The position numbers were made by a program, and so were the translations under genes. This document shows, piece after piece, positions 40,022-48,224 of a stretch of 64,000 bases of DNA (position 1 is the first letter of the stretch; the number at the start of each line of letters is the position of its first letter). A model generated the notes under the pieces. It saw nothing but the letters and a program-made list of their open reading frames with translations. It had not been told where the DNA came from and did no database searches. The stretch covers positions 62,001 to 126,000 of the forward strand of contig JANSXE010000003.1 of NCBI GenBank assembly GCA_024743195.1, in the 5' to 3' direction. This DNA is from Alphaproteobacteria bacterium (GTDB taxonomy: Bacteria > Pseudomonadota > Alphaproteobacteria > UBA8366 > Aestuariispiraceae).

Positions 40022-40088
40022 TTTAACGCCACATGCGGGCGAACGACCCGGGGAACCGGGCGATGATGTGCAGGGAATGGATCGGCCG

Positions 40089-40934
40089 ATGACAGCGAAG
40101 AACGCCGCGCAGCGGCGCCGTGCAGAGCCGGCGCCGGCGGCCGTGACCGACGGTGAAGCCGTCGGTGAGGCCGGGCTCAACCTGCGCAAGCTGGCGGTGT
40201 CGCCGACCTATCGCGTGGTGGCCGAGACCATCGAACGCGAGATCATGGAAGGGCGCCTGTTGCCGGGCGACCGTCTGCCGTCCGAGACGGCGTTGGCCGA
40301 CCAGCTCGGCGTCAATCGCTCGACCGCGCGCGAGGGGCTTCGGCTCCTGGAGCAGACCGGCCTCGTCGTGCGCAAGTCGGGCCGACGCCTGCACGCCGCG
40401 ATCCCCGGGCACGAGGAGCTGAGCACCCGGGCGAGCCGCGCCCTCCTCTTGCAGAAGGTCACCTTCACCGATCTGCACCAGCTCCTGATGGTGCTGGAGC
40501 CGAGTGCGGCGGCGCTCGCCGCCAAGGCGATCTCCGAGGCGGACCTGAAGGCGTTGGAGGAGAACGTGGCCCGCACCGACCGCGCGGTCCAGGCGGGCGA
40601 GAGCGAGAGCGTGACCCAACTCGATCTCGAGTTCCACGACATCGTCGGCGCCGCGATCGGCAATCCCGCCTGGCTGTTGGCGCGGGAGCCGGCGGCGAAA
40701 CTGATGTTCCCGGCGGCCGCCCCGATGATCAACGCCCTGCCGCAGGCGTCCCGGCGTCTGGTCGAGGCGCACCGGCGCATCTTCGAGGCGCTGCGCGACG
40801 GCGACGCGTCGGAGGCCGAGCTCTGGATGCGCAAGCATGTGATCGACTTCAAACGCGGCTACGAATTGGCCGGCCTGTCGCTGGACCAGCCGGTCCGCTC
40901 GGATGCGACCTGGAAGAAGGAAGGACTGTCTTGA
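40089..40934 (+). CDS. GntR-family regulator, FadR/FCD type
   Basis: A 281-residue repressor-type regulator. An N-terminal winged helix (SETALADQLGVNRSTAREGL, RLLEQTGLV) precedes an all-helical FCD ligand domain whose metal-binding pattern is visible in QLDLEFHDIVGAAIGN and EAHRRIFEALRDGD, with a His in WMRKHVIDF. Such FCD domains bind carboxylic acids, often the substrate of the regulated pathway. Several in-frame starts exist (GTG 40068, ATG 40077, ATG 40089); 40089 is chosen for spacing from the purine-rich sequence. The stop overlaps the thiolase TTG start. Its likely operators are at 40006 and 33906. Confidence 0.9.
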   Translation: MTAKNAAQRRRAEPAPAAVTDGEAVGEAGLNLRKLAVSPTYRVVAETIEREIMEGRLLPGDRLPSETALADQLGVNRSTAREGLRLLEQTGLVVRKSGRRLHAAIPGHEELSTRASRALLLQKVTFTDLHQLLMVLEPSAAALAAKAISEADLKALEENVARTDRAVQAGESESVTQLDLEFHDIVGAAIGNPAWLLAREPAAKLMFPAAAPMINALPQASRRLVEAHRRIFEALRDGDASEAELWMRKHVIDFKRGYELAGLSLDQPVRSDATWKKEGLS

Positions 40935-42124
40935 GTACGCGGGAGATCTGTCTGGCGGGCGGCATGCGCACGCCGTTCGGCGACTACGGCAAATCGCTGC
41001 GCAACACGCGCATGGTCGATCTGGGAATCACCGCCGCCAAGGCCTGCATCGAGAAGGCCGGCATAGATCCGCAGACGCTCGATCACTCGGTCTGGGGCAA
41101 CGTCCTGCCGGTGGACCATGACGGCTTCTACGCCAGTCGCGCCGTCGCCCTCGGCGTCGGCATGCGTGAGGAGAGCTGCGCGCTCAATGTCAGCCGCGCC
41201 TGCGGCTCCGGCACCCAGGCGATCATCACCGCGGCCGAGCAAATTCTGAGCGGCCATGGCGAGCTGGCGCTGGCCGGCGGCGGCGAGAACTTCTCGCGCG
41301 GGCCCTATATGGACGTGAAATCGCGCTGGGGCGCGATCCGGGGCCCCAGCGTCATGGAGGACAGTCTGGATTGGGCCTATCGCGACCCGTTCAGCCGCGA
41401 GCTGATGGGCGAGACGGCGGAGAACCTGTCCGACGACTTCCAGTACACCCGCGAGCAGATGGACGAGTACGCGCTGATGAGCCAACAGCGCGCCGGCGCG
41501 GCCATCGAGAGCGGCTTCCTCGCCAAGCAGATCGCCCCGATCGAGGTGAAAGACGGCAAGAGCACCCGCATGATGGCGGTCGACGAGTTCCCGCGGCCGA
41601 CGGTCACGGCGGATAAGTTGGCCAAACTGAAGCCCGTGTTCCGCGAAGGCGGGCGCGTGACGCCCGGAAACTCCTCGGGCGTGACGGACGGCGCGGCGAT
41701 GGTGGTCGTCGGCGACCGGGCGGCCTTGGAGCGCCAGGGCGTTGCGCCCCGCGTCCGCTTGAAGGACTGGGCGATCGTCGGCGTGCCGCCGCGCATCATG
41801 GGCTGCGGTCCGGTGCCGGCGATCCGCGCGCTGTTGGAGCGGAACGACCTGACCCTCGGCGACATCGACTATTTCGAGATCAACGAGGCCTTCGCGGCGG
41901 TCAACCTGCACACCGAGCGACAACTGGGCGTCAGCCGCGAGACCACCAATCTCTATGGCGGCGGAATTTCGATCGGCCATCCGCCGGGCGCAACCGGCGC
42001 GCGGATGACGCTGGTTGCGATGCAGCATCTCGAGGATACGGATCAGCGTTGCGCCGTGGTCAGCATGTGCATGGGCGCAGGCCAGGGCATGGCGGTGCTG
42101 TTGGAGAACATCGGCCGCGCATAA
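40931..42124 (+). CDS. thiolase (acetyl-CoA acyltransferase)
   Basis: A 397-residue thiolase that cleaves 3-oxoacyl-CoA or condenses acyl-CoAs. The nucleophilic Cys91 lies in NVSRACGSGTQA, His350 in GGGISIGHPPGATGARM, and the second catalytic Cys380 in SMCMGAGQGMAVLLE. The usual GGAIALGHPLG text is altered (GGGISIGHPPG), but the catalytic residues are retained. The start is TTG at 40931, overlapping the GntR stop as TTGA, so it is coupled to the regulator. It would complete a beta-oxidation cycle with the dehydrogenase and hydratase genes upstream. Confidence 0.92.
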   Translation: MSTREICLAGGMRTPFGDYGKSLRNTRMVDLGITAAKACIEKAGIDPQTLDHSVWGNVLPVDHDGFYASRAVALGVGMREESCALNVSRACGSGTQAIITAAEQILSGHGELALAGGGENFSRGPYMDVKSRWGAIRGPSVMEDSLDWAYRDPFSRELMGETAENLSDDFQYTREQMDEYALMSQQRAGAAIESGFLAKQIAPIEVKDGKSTRMMAVDEFPRPTVTADKLAKLKPVFREGGRVTPGNSSGVTDGAAMVVVGDRAALERQGVAPRVRLKDWAIVGVPPRIMGCGPVPAIRALLERNDLTLGDIDYFEINEAFAAVNLHTERQLGVSRETTNLYGGGISIGHPPGATGARMTLVAMQHLEDTDQRCAVVSMCMGAGQGMAVLLENIGRA

Positions 42125-42191
42125 GGCCGGTTCGGACTGCTTCCGGCACGTCCGGCGAACGGGCGGCCTTTCAGGGAAGCGGCGTGTGAAG

Positions 42192-42234
42192 CGGGGCGAC
42201 GACGCCGGCGGATGGGTCCGCCGGGGCCGCCCCG
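42192..42234 (+). other. two-tier hairpin in the leader of the binding-protein gene
   Basis: An outer stem CGGGGCG (42192-42198) / CGCCCCG (42228-42234) encloses an inner perfect 8-bp stem CCGGCGGA (42205-42212) / TCCGCCGG (42217-42224) with a TGGG loop. The structure ends 8 bases before the AGGGAGGA ribosome binding site (42243-42250). No T-tract, so it looks like a stabilising leader structure rather than a terminator. The rest of 42125-42259 holds no gene. Confidence 0.6.
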
Positions 42235-42259
42235 ACCCAAAAAGGGAGGAAAGCAACTG

Positions 42260-43573
42260 ATGTCCGGTACCCCCCTCAAACAGGCCCTCAAAGGGCTGAT
42301 GGCGGGCGCGGCTCTGGCCGCGTTCGGCGTCGGCGCGGCGGGGCAGGCTTCGGCCGAAGAGACCTTCAAGATCGGCGTGGTGACGTTCCTGTCCGGTCAG
42401 GCGGCGGAAAGCTTCGGCGTTCCGGCCTGGGACGGCGGCCGTCTGCTGATCGAGAAGTTGAACGCCGGAGAGGTCCCGGCGCCGTACGACACGGTCGGCT
42501 TCGGCGGCATGAAGATCGAGGCGATTCCGATCGACGAGGCCGGCGGCGCCACCAAGCAGGTGCAGGAGTTCCGCAACCTGGTGCAGCGCGAGCAGGTCGA
42601 CGCGGTCGTCGGGTACGTCTCCTCCGGCGACTGCCTGGCGGTCGCGCCGGTTGCCGACGAGTTGAAGGCGCTGACCATCCTTTATGACTGCGGCACGCCG
42701 CGCATCTTCGAGGACGGCCAGTACGAGTACGCCTTCCGCACGGCCGCCCATGCGACGATGGACAATGTCTCGATCGCCCGCTACCTGCAGGCGCGCGGCG
42801 TCGAGATCGACTCCATCGCCGGGCTGAACCAGGACTACGCCTGGGGTCACGACAGCTGGCGCGATTTCACGGCTTCGATGGGCCAGCTCTATCCCGACGC
42901 CGACGTGGTGGCCGAGTTGTTCCCGGCCTTCGGCGCCGGCCAGTACGGCACCGAGATCTCGGCCCTGATGCGCGAGCGCGCCGACGTGGTGCACAGTTCG
43001 AACTGGGGCGGCGATCTGCAGTCCTTCATCCTGCAGTCGATGCCGCGCGGTCTGTTCCAGCGCAGCCAGGTTGTCTTCTCGGCCGGCGACCACGTGATCC
43101 CGGCCTTGGGCAACAACTTCCCCGAAGGCGTGATCCTGGGCGCCCGCGGCGCCTATGGTCTGATGTCGCCGGATACGCCGCTCAACAACTGGTGGTTCGA
43201 GACCTACCAGGAGCGCTACGGCGTGATCCCGGTGCAGGCGCCCTATCGCATGGCGCAGGCGCTGCTCGGCCTGAAGTCGGCGATCGAAAAGGCGATGGCG
43301 GCCAATGGCGGCGCTCGCCCGACGACGGACGAGATCCGCATGGCCATGAAGGGCCATGAGTGGGAGGCGCCCGGCGGCCTGATCCAGATGAAGCTGGGCA
43401 ACGGCCACCAGGCGATCCAGCCGACCGCCATCGGGACCACCGCCAAGGACTCGGACGGCAACATCACCGTTGTCGACATCGAGCGCTTCGCGGCGGAGTG
43501 CGTGAACCCGCCCGCGGGGCAGAACAGCGTCGATTGGATCAACGCCGGTTTCCCCGGCGCCCAGTGCGAGTGA
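42260..43573 (+). CDS. Liv-type (HAAT) ABC transporter substrate-binding protein
   Basis: A 437-residue periplasmic binding protein of the branched-chain amino acid/amide family. A signal peptide spans about 1-32 (ending QASAEE), followed by FKIGVVTFLSGQAAESFGVP and the bilobed Peripla_BP_6 fold. A Cys pair (GDCLAVAPV, LYDCGTP) and a C-terminal Cys are visible. The family binds amino acids, amides, urea or aromatic and fatty acids; the adjoining acyl-CoA genes favour an acid. AGGGAGGA at 42243-42250 supports ATG at 42260. Flanked by strong hairpins on both sides, which may raise its expression relative to the permease genes. Confidence 0.9.
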   Translation: MSGTPLKQALKGLMAGAALAAFGVGAAGQASAEETFKIGVVTFLSGQAAESFGVPAWDGGRLLIEKLNAGEVPAPYDTVGFGGMKIEAIPIDEAGGATKQVQEFRNLVQREQVDAVVGYVSSGDCLAVAPVADELKALTILYDCGTPRIFEDGQYEYAFRTAAHATMDNVSIARYLQARGVEIDSIAGLNQDYAWGHDSWRDFTASMGQLYPDADVVAELFPAFGAGQYGTEISALMRERADVVHSSNWGGDLQSFILQSMPRGLFQRSQVVFSAGDHVIPALGNNFPEGVILGARGAYGLMSPDTPLNNWWFETYQERYGVIPVQAPYRMAQALLGLKSAIEKAMAANGGARPTTDEIRMAMKGHEWEAPGGLIQMKLGNGHQAIQPTAIGTTAKDSDGNITVVDIERFAAECVNPPAGQNSVDWINAGFPGAQCE

Positions 43574-43609
43574 TCCTGGGCGACTGATCCGACCCGCCTG
43601 ACGGCGGAC

Positions 43610-43646
43610 GGCGCGCCGGCCCGCAGCGATGCGGCGCCGGCGCGCC
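43610..43646 (+). other. strong intercistronic hairpin after the binding-protein gene
   Basis: GGCGCGCCGGC (43610-43620) pairs perfectly with GCCGGCGCGCC (43636-43646). The loop itself holds CCGC-AGCGAT-GCGG, giving about 15 bp of stem with one bulged C. No T-tract follows. Such hairpins between a binding-protein gene and its permeases typically protect the upstream message from 3' decay. Confidence 0.7.
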
Positions 43647-43677
43647 GGCCGCCGGTCCCGGACGGACCGCGCCCTTG

Positions 43678-43716
43678 CCCGGTGCATGTGCCCGGTGCAC
43701 TTCCCCGGTGAAGGGG
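43678..43716 (+). repeat. three 13-bp tandem units before livH
   Basis: Units begin at 43678, 43691 and 43704 and share CCCGGTG: CCCGGTGCATGTG, CCCGGTGCACTTC, CCCGGTGAAGGGG. The array ends 24 bases before the livH start, within the same 167-base gap as the strong hairpin. A role in livH translation or a chance duplication cannot be distinguished. Confidence 0.7.
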
Positions 43717-43740
43717 CGCCGATGGGGATGAGACCCAACC

Positions 43741-44637
43741 ATGTATGACGTCCTGACGATCCTGGTCGACGGCGTGGTCTACGCGTCGTGGCTTTTCATC
43801 GTGGCGCTGGGCCTGACGCTGATCTTCGGGGTGCTGCGCATCCTGAACATCGCGCATGGCAGCATGTACGCGATCGGCGCCTATGCGGCCGTTACGCTGG
43901 CGCCGTTGGCCCCTGCGCTCGGCTTGCCGCCGGTCTTCTCGCTGCTGGCGATGCTGATCGCGGCGCTGGCCGTCGCCATCGTGCTCGCGCCGCTCATGGA
44001 GCGCGGCTTGTTGCGGCTTTTCTACGGCCGCGACGAGGTGCTGATCCTGTTGATCACCTACGCCGTCTTCCTGATTCTGGAGGACGTCAGCAAGCTGATC
44101 TGGGGCGTCAATCCCTATTACCTGTTCGAACCGCGCAACCTGTTCGGCACGGTGGAGATCGGCGATCTCTTCTATGTCGGCTACGATCTGATGCTGATCG
44201 CGCTGGCGGCGGTCTGCGGCTTGGCCGTGTGGCTGGGCCTCAACAAGACCAAGGTCGGCAAGATCGTGCTGGCGGTCATCCACAATCCGGACGTCAGCGC
44301 CTGCATGGGCGTCAACATCGCGCGCATCTATCTGCTCGCCTTCTTCGTGGGCGTGTTCCTGGCGGCGCTCGCGGGCGCCTTCACCGCGCCGCTGATTTCG
44401 GTCCAGCCGGGCATCAGCGTCAGCGTCATCATCCTGAGCTTCGCGGTCGTCATCATCGGCGGGCTGGGCAGCATTCCGGGTGCGGCGATCGGGGCCGTGG
44501 TGGTCGGGATCGTGCGCGCCGCCGCCGTCTACGAACTGCCCGAGGCGGAGATCTTCATCGTCTATCTGGTGATGGCGATCGTCCTGGTCTTCCGTCCGGA
44601 GGGCCTGTTCCAACGCACCCAGGCGAGGAAGATCTAG
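43741..44637 (+). CDS. livH: Liv-type ABC transporter permease LivH
   Basis: A 298-residue inner-membrane permease of the LivH type, with about eight membrane segments and the family segments TLIFGVLRILNIAHGSMYAI (near 25) and ILSFAVVIIGGLGSIPGAAI near the C-terminus. It forms the translocation path with LivM. First permease gene after the binding-protein gene, separated by a 167-base structured gap. LivM follows after two bases. The symbol reflects family type, not a proven amino acid substrate. Confidence 0.92.
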   Translation: MYDVLTILVDGVVYASWLFIVALGLTLIFGVLRILNIAHGSMYAIGAYAAVTLAPLAPALGLPPVFSLLAMLIAALAVAIVLAPLMERGLLRLFYGRDEVLILLITYAVFLILEDVSKLIWGVNPYYLFEPRNLFGTVEIGDLFYVGYDLMLIALAAVCGLAVWLGLNKTKVGKIVLAVIHNPDVSACMGVNIARIYLLAFFVGVFLAALAGAFTAPLISVQPGISVSVIILSFAVVIIGGLGSIPGAAIGAVVVGIVRAAAVYELPEAEIFIVYLVMAIVLVFRPEGLFQRTQARKI

Positions 44638-44639
44638 CC

Positions 44640-45635
44640 ATGCACGCTTCGACGCGCCGGACCTATCTGTCCGGTCTGATCCTCGCCGCCGCGCTGTTGG
44701 TCGTGGGCTTCCTGCTCCCGGCGTGGCTTCTCTTCACCGTCACCAAGGCGATCGGCTACGGGCTGGTCGCGCTCGGCATCATCACGCTGATGCGCGGCGG
44801 GCTGGTGAGCTTCGGTCAGGGCCTCGTCTATTGCATCGGCGCCTACGCGGCCGGATTGCTGGCGACCCGCATCGGCGTGACCGAGGCGCCGTTGCTGCTG
44901 CTGGTCGGCATGGTCGCGTCCGGGCTCGTGGGCCTGCTGGTCGGGCCGCTGATCGCGCGCTATCGCGGCATCTTCTTCGCCATGCTGACGGTCGCGCTCT
45001 CGATGGTGCTTTACGGAATTCTGGTCAAGATGAACGCGATCGGCGGCTCCGACGGCTTCACCCTGCCGGAGCCCACCTTCTTCGGCTGGCAGCCGGACGT
45101 CGGGACGTCCGATCTGGCGCTCTACGTCACGGCGGTGATCGTCGCCTGCGCGGCGGCGACCGCCTGCCGGCTCTACTACGACTCGATGGCCGGCATGATG
45201 GCGCTGGCGGTGCGCGAGAACGAGCTTCGGGTCGAGTATCTCGGCTCCTCGGTCTTCAACGTCACCGTGCGCAACTTCGCGATCGCGGCCGCGCTCGGCG
45301 GGCTCGGCGGATCGCTCAACGCGATGGCGCTGGGCCATATCGACCCGCTGTTCAGCTTCTGGACGACGTCGGGCGAGTTCGTCTTCATTTCCGTCCTGGC
45401 AGGCCATCTGAGCGTGGGCGCGGTGTTCGTCTCGGCGCTGATCCTGGAGCTCGTGCGGTCCTTCTCCAACCGCTACTTCCCAGAGACCTGGCAGATGATC
45501 ATCGGCATCTTTCTGATCGCCACCATCATCTTCCTGCCGGGCGGCGTCGGATCGCTGTTCCAGCGGGTCCTGAAGCGCGGACCGGCCGCCGGCCGCGGCG
45601 AGAGCGCCGAGAACGAGGGGAGGGCTGCGCCGTGA
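44640..45635 (+). CDS. livM: Liv-type ABC transporter permease LivM
   Basis: A 331-residue inner-membrane permease of the LivM type, with about nine or ten membrane segments. LMRGGLVSFGQGLVYCIGAYAA and the cytoplasmic loop CRLYYDSMAGMMALAVRENE, followed by RVEYLGSSVFNV (EAA-like region), are typical. The C-terminal tail is charged. The ATG at 44640 lies two bases after the livH stop; the stop overlaps the livG GTG start (GTGA), so livH-M-G-F form one coupled operon. Confidence 0.92.
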   Translation: MHASTRRTYLSGLILAAALLVVGFLLPAWLLFTVTKAIGYGLVALGIITLMRGGLVSFGQGLVYCIGAYAAGLLATRIGVTEAPLLLLVGMVASGLVGLLVGPLIARYRGIFFAMLTVALSMVLYGILVKMNAIGGSDGFTLPEPTFFGWQPDVGTSDLALYVTAVIVACAAATACRLYYDSMAGMMALAVRENELRVEYLGSSVFNVTVRNFAIAAALGGLGGSLNAMALGHIDPLFSFWTTSGEFVFISVLAGHLSVGAVFVSALILELVRSFSNRYFPETWQMIIGIFLIATIIFLPGGVGSLFQRVLKRGPAAGRGESAENEGRAAP

Positions 45636-46429
45636 CGAGCGATACCGTCATCCTTGAGGCCCGGGACCTGCAGAAGCGCTTCGGCGCGGTGGTCGCGGCG
45701 CAGGACATCAACGTCAAGGTGGCCTCGGGCGAGAAGCTCTCGCTCATCGGCGCCAACGGGGCCGGCAAGACCACCTTCATGAACATGGTCACCGGCTATC
45801 TGAAGCCGGATTCGGGCGCCATCCTGCTGGAGGGCGGCGACGTCACCAAACTGAACCCGCGCCAGATCACGCAGCGCGGCGTGTGCCGGTCGTTCCAGAT
45901 CCCGCAGCTCTACGAGCCGATGACGGCGCTGGAGAATGTGATGGTGGCGATCGGCGCCTCCGGCCGGCGCTTCTCGTTCTTCCAGCCGGCCGACCTGAAC
46001 GAGACGGTCGAGCAGGCGCGCGCGATGCTGAAGCGCTTTGCGCTCGATCCGTACGCGCACCGGCCTGTCAGCGAATTGCCGGGCGGGGTGCGCAAGCTCC
46101 TCGACATCGCCATGGCGCTGGTGCGCAACCCGAAGATCCTGCTGCTCGACGAGCCGACCAGCGGCGTCAGCGTCGACGAGAAGTTCCCGCTGATGGAGAC
46201 GGTGATGGAGGCGTTGGCCGCCGAGGCCGTCACCGTCATCTTCGTGGAGCACGACATGGACATCGTGACCCGCTACTCCGACCGGGTGCTGGCCTTCTAT
46301 CAGGGGCAGGTGATCGCCGACGACGATCCGAGCGAGGTGCTGTCCGATCCGGCGGTGCAGAAATACGTCACCGGAACCGCGGGTCCCGCGACCGCTCCGG
46401 CCGGCGCGGAGAAGGAGGCCGAGGCATGA
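45632..46429 (+). CDS. livG: Liv-type ABC transporter ATPase LivG
   Basis: A 265-residue ABC ATPase of the LivG type. Walker A is IGANGAGKTTFMNMVTGYLK, Walker B is KILLLDEPTSGVS, and the H-loop is FVEHDMDIV. The signature segment reads SELPGGVRKLLDIAMAL: LPGG replaces LSGG and the usual following Gln is absent, an unusual variant. The C-terminal tail is Ala/Glu-rich. Start GTG at 45632 overlaps livM; the stop overlaps the livF ATG. Confidence 0.9.
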   Translation: MTSDTVILEARDLQKRFGAVVAAQDINVKVASGEKLSLIGANGAGKTTFMNMVTGYLKPDSGAILLEGGDVTKLNPRQITQRGVCRSFQIPQLYEPMTALENVMVAIGASGRRFSFFQPADLNETVEQARAMLKRFALDPYAHRPVSELPGGVRKLLDIAMALVRNPKILLLDEPTSGVSVDEKFPLMETVMEALAAEAVTVIFVEHDMDIVTRYSDRVLAFYQGQVIADDDPSEVLSDPAVQKYVTGTAGPATAPAGAEKEAEA

Positions 46430-47085
46430 TCCTTTCCGTCGAGAACGCTCATGTCCGCATCGGCGCGATCACGGCGCTGCGCGGCTTCTCGCTCTCCCTC
46501 GAAGCGGGCGAGATGGTCGGGCTCACCGGCCGCAACGGCGCCGGTAAGTCGACCTTCATGAAGACCGTCATGGGGCTGCATAAGCCGCGCGAGGGCTCCG
46601 TCGTCTTCGACGGCCAGGATTTGACCCGCACGCCGATCCACGAGCGCGCGGCGATGGGCATCGGCTACATGCCGGAGGATCGCGGCCTCATCCCCGAACT
46701 GTCGGTGGAGGAGAACATCCTGCTGCCGACCTGGGTGACGCCCAGCCTCCACGCGTCCAAGCGCCTGGAGGCGGTCTACGAAATCCTGCCGGAATTGCAG
46801 GAGATGCGGGACCGCAAGGCGCTGCTGCTCTCCGGCGGGCAGCAGAAGATGGCGGCCATGGCGCGCGCCTTGGCGGTCGGCACGCGGCTGCTGCTGCTGG
46901 ACGAGCCGTTCGAGGGCGTCGCTCCGGCGCTCAGCCAACGTCTGACGGAGGTCATCGCCGGGCTGCGCGGGCAGGGCATGGCGATGATCCTGAGCCAGTC
47001 CGAGCTGAACCATTCGTTCAACATCTTCGACCGCGACTTCGTCATCGAGCGCGGCGCCAATGTAGAGGCCGACGAAGCGGCATGA
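46426..47085 (+). CDS. livF: Liv-type ABC transporter ATPase LivF
   Basis: A 219-residue ABC ATPase of the LivF type. Walker A is LTGRNGAGKSTFMKTVMGL, the signature is LLSGGQQKMAAMARAL, and Walker B is RLLLLDEPFEGVAP. It lacks the usual Asp/His pair at the end of the H-loop: the sequence reads ILSQSELNHSF, where LivF proteins often have VEQN. Slightly shorter than typical LivF (about 235). Stop overlaps the APH-fold kinase start by 4 bp, tying the transporter to the kinase gene. Confidence 0.9.
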   Translation: MILSVENAHVRIGAITALRGFSLSLEAGEMVGLTGRNGAGKSTFMKTVMGLHKPREGSVVFDGQDLTRTPIHERAAMGIGYMPEDRGLIPELSVEENILLPTWVTPSLHASKRLEAVYEILPELQEMRDRKALLLSGGQQKMAAMARALAVGTRLLLLDEPFEGVAPALSQRLTEVIAGLRGQGMAMILSQSELNHSFNIFDRDFVIERGANVEADEAA

Positions 47086-48122
47086 GCGTGGACGCATCCG
47101 AACGACCCGCCAAGCTGGAGTTCGATCCCGACCGGCTTGGCGGCTATTTGAAGGGCCGATTGCCTGCCCTGGGCGAATTGAGCGCGGTGGAGCGCTTCTC
47201 CGGCGGTCAGTCCAACCCGACCTTCAAGCTGATCGGGACCGCGGGCGCGGCCGTCCTGCGCAAACAGCCGCCGGGGGAAATCCTGCCTTCGGCGCATGCG
47301 GTGGATCGCGAGTACCGCGTCATGGCGGCGCTCGCCGACACCGACGTGCCGGTGCCGACGATGCTGCATTTCTGCGAGGACCGCGAGATCGTCGGCACGC
47401 CCTTCTATGTGATGGAGTATCTGGAGGGGCGCGTGTTCCACGATTGCGCGCTGCCGGACCTGTCGCCGGACGAGCGCGCGGCCGTCTATGACGGCATGAA
47501 CAAGGTGATGGCCGCGCTGCATCTGATCGATCCCGACGCGGTCGGGCTCTCGGACTACGGCAAGCACGGCGGCTATTTCGAGCGCCAGATCCGCCGCTGG
47601 TCGAAGCAGTTGGAGCTTTCCAAGACCCGCGACGTCAGCGTGCATGAGCGGGTCCGCGATTGGCTGACCGCCAACAAGGCGGCCGACGACGAGACGCGCA
47701 TCTGCCACGGCGACTTCCGGCTCGGCAACCTGCTCTATGCGCCGGACCGGCCCGAACCGGTTGCGCTCTTGGATTGGGAATTGTCGACGCTGGGCCATCC
47801 GCTGGCCGACGTCGCCTTCAACTGCATCACCTATCATTCGACGCCGGAAGAGTATGGCGGCGTGATGGGTCTCCCGCTCGCGCGGATGGGCGTACCCGAC
47901 GAGGCGTCCTATCTCGCCCGCTACTACGAACGCACCGGCCGCGCCGACAAGGTGGAGACCTTTCATCTGGCCTTTTCGCTGTGGCGCTTCGCGGTGATCT
48001 TCGAGGGGATTTCGGCCCGCGCGAAGTCCGGCAACGCGGCGGCGGAGAATGCGGAGAAGGTCGGCGAACTGAGCCTCGCCTTCGCGCAGCGCGCGGCCGA
48101 TCTGATCGACGCGACCGGCTGA
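47082..48122 (+). CDS. APH-fold phosphotransferase (ACAD10/11-kinase-like)
   Basis: A 346-residue aminoglycoside-phosphotransferase-fold kinase. The catalytic loop ICHGDFRLGNLLYAP and the metal-binding VALLDWELSTLGHPLADVAF are intact, as is the N-terminal nucleotide region (RFSGGQSNPTFKL, LRKQPPG). This subgroup matches the kinase half of animal ACAD10/ACAD11 and LvaA of the Pseudomonas levulinate pathway, which phosphorylate 4-hydroxyacyl-CoA; an antibiotic-modifying role is unlikely. It overlaps livF (ATGA) and is followed, after 102 bases without another gene, by an ACAD10/11-type dehydrogenase. Confidence 0.85.
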   Translation: MSVDASERPAKLEFDPDRLGGYLKGRLPALGELSAVERFSGGQSNPTFKLIGTAGAAVLRKQPPGEILPSAHAVDREYRVMAALADTDVPVPTMLHFCEDREIVGTPFYVMEYLEGRVFHDCALPDLSPDERAAVYDGMNKVMAALHLIDPDAVGLSDYGKHGGYFERQIRRWSKQLELSKTRDVSVHERVRDWLTANKAADDETRICHGDFRLGNLLYAPDRPEPVALLDWELSTLGHPLADVAFNCITYHSTPEEYGGVMGLPLARMGVPDEASYLARYYERTGRADKVETFHLAFSLWRFAVIFEGISARAKSGNAAAENAEKVGELSLAFAQRAADLIDATG

Positions 48123-48224
48123 GGACAAGCCGGCGCGACCGGGGAGAAGAGCGCTCCGAGGGGCGCCGCGCCGCGCGCGGCCCCCATCACAGGACGAACT
48201 GGTTTCGAAGAGGAACGACGCGAG

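Noticed and set aside
47082-48122. Aminoglycoside resistance gene
   Set aside because: Although the fold is APH, the sequence and the adjoining acyl-CoA dehydrogenase match the ACAD10/11-kinase group.
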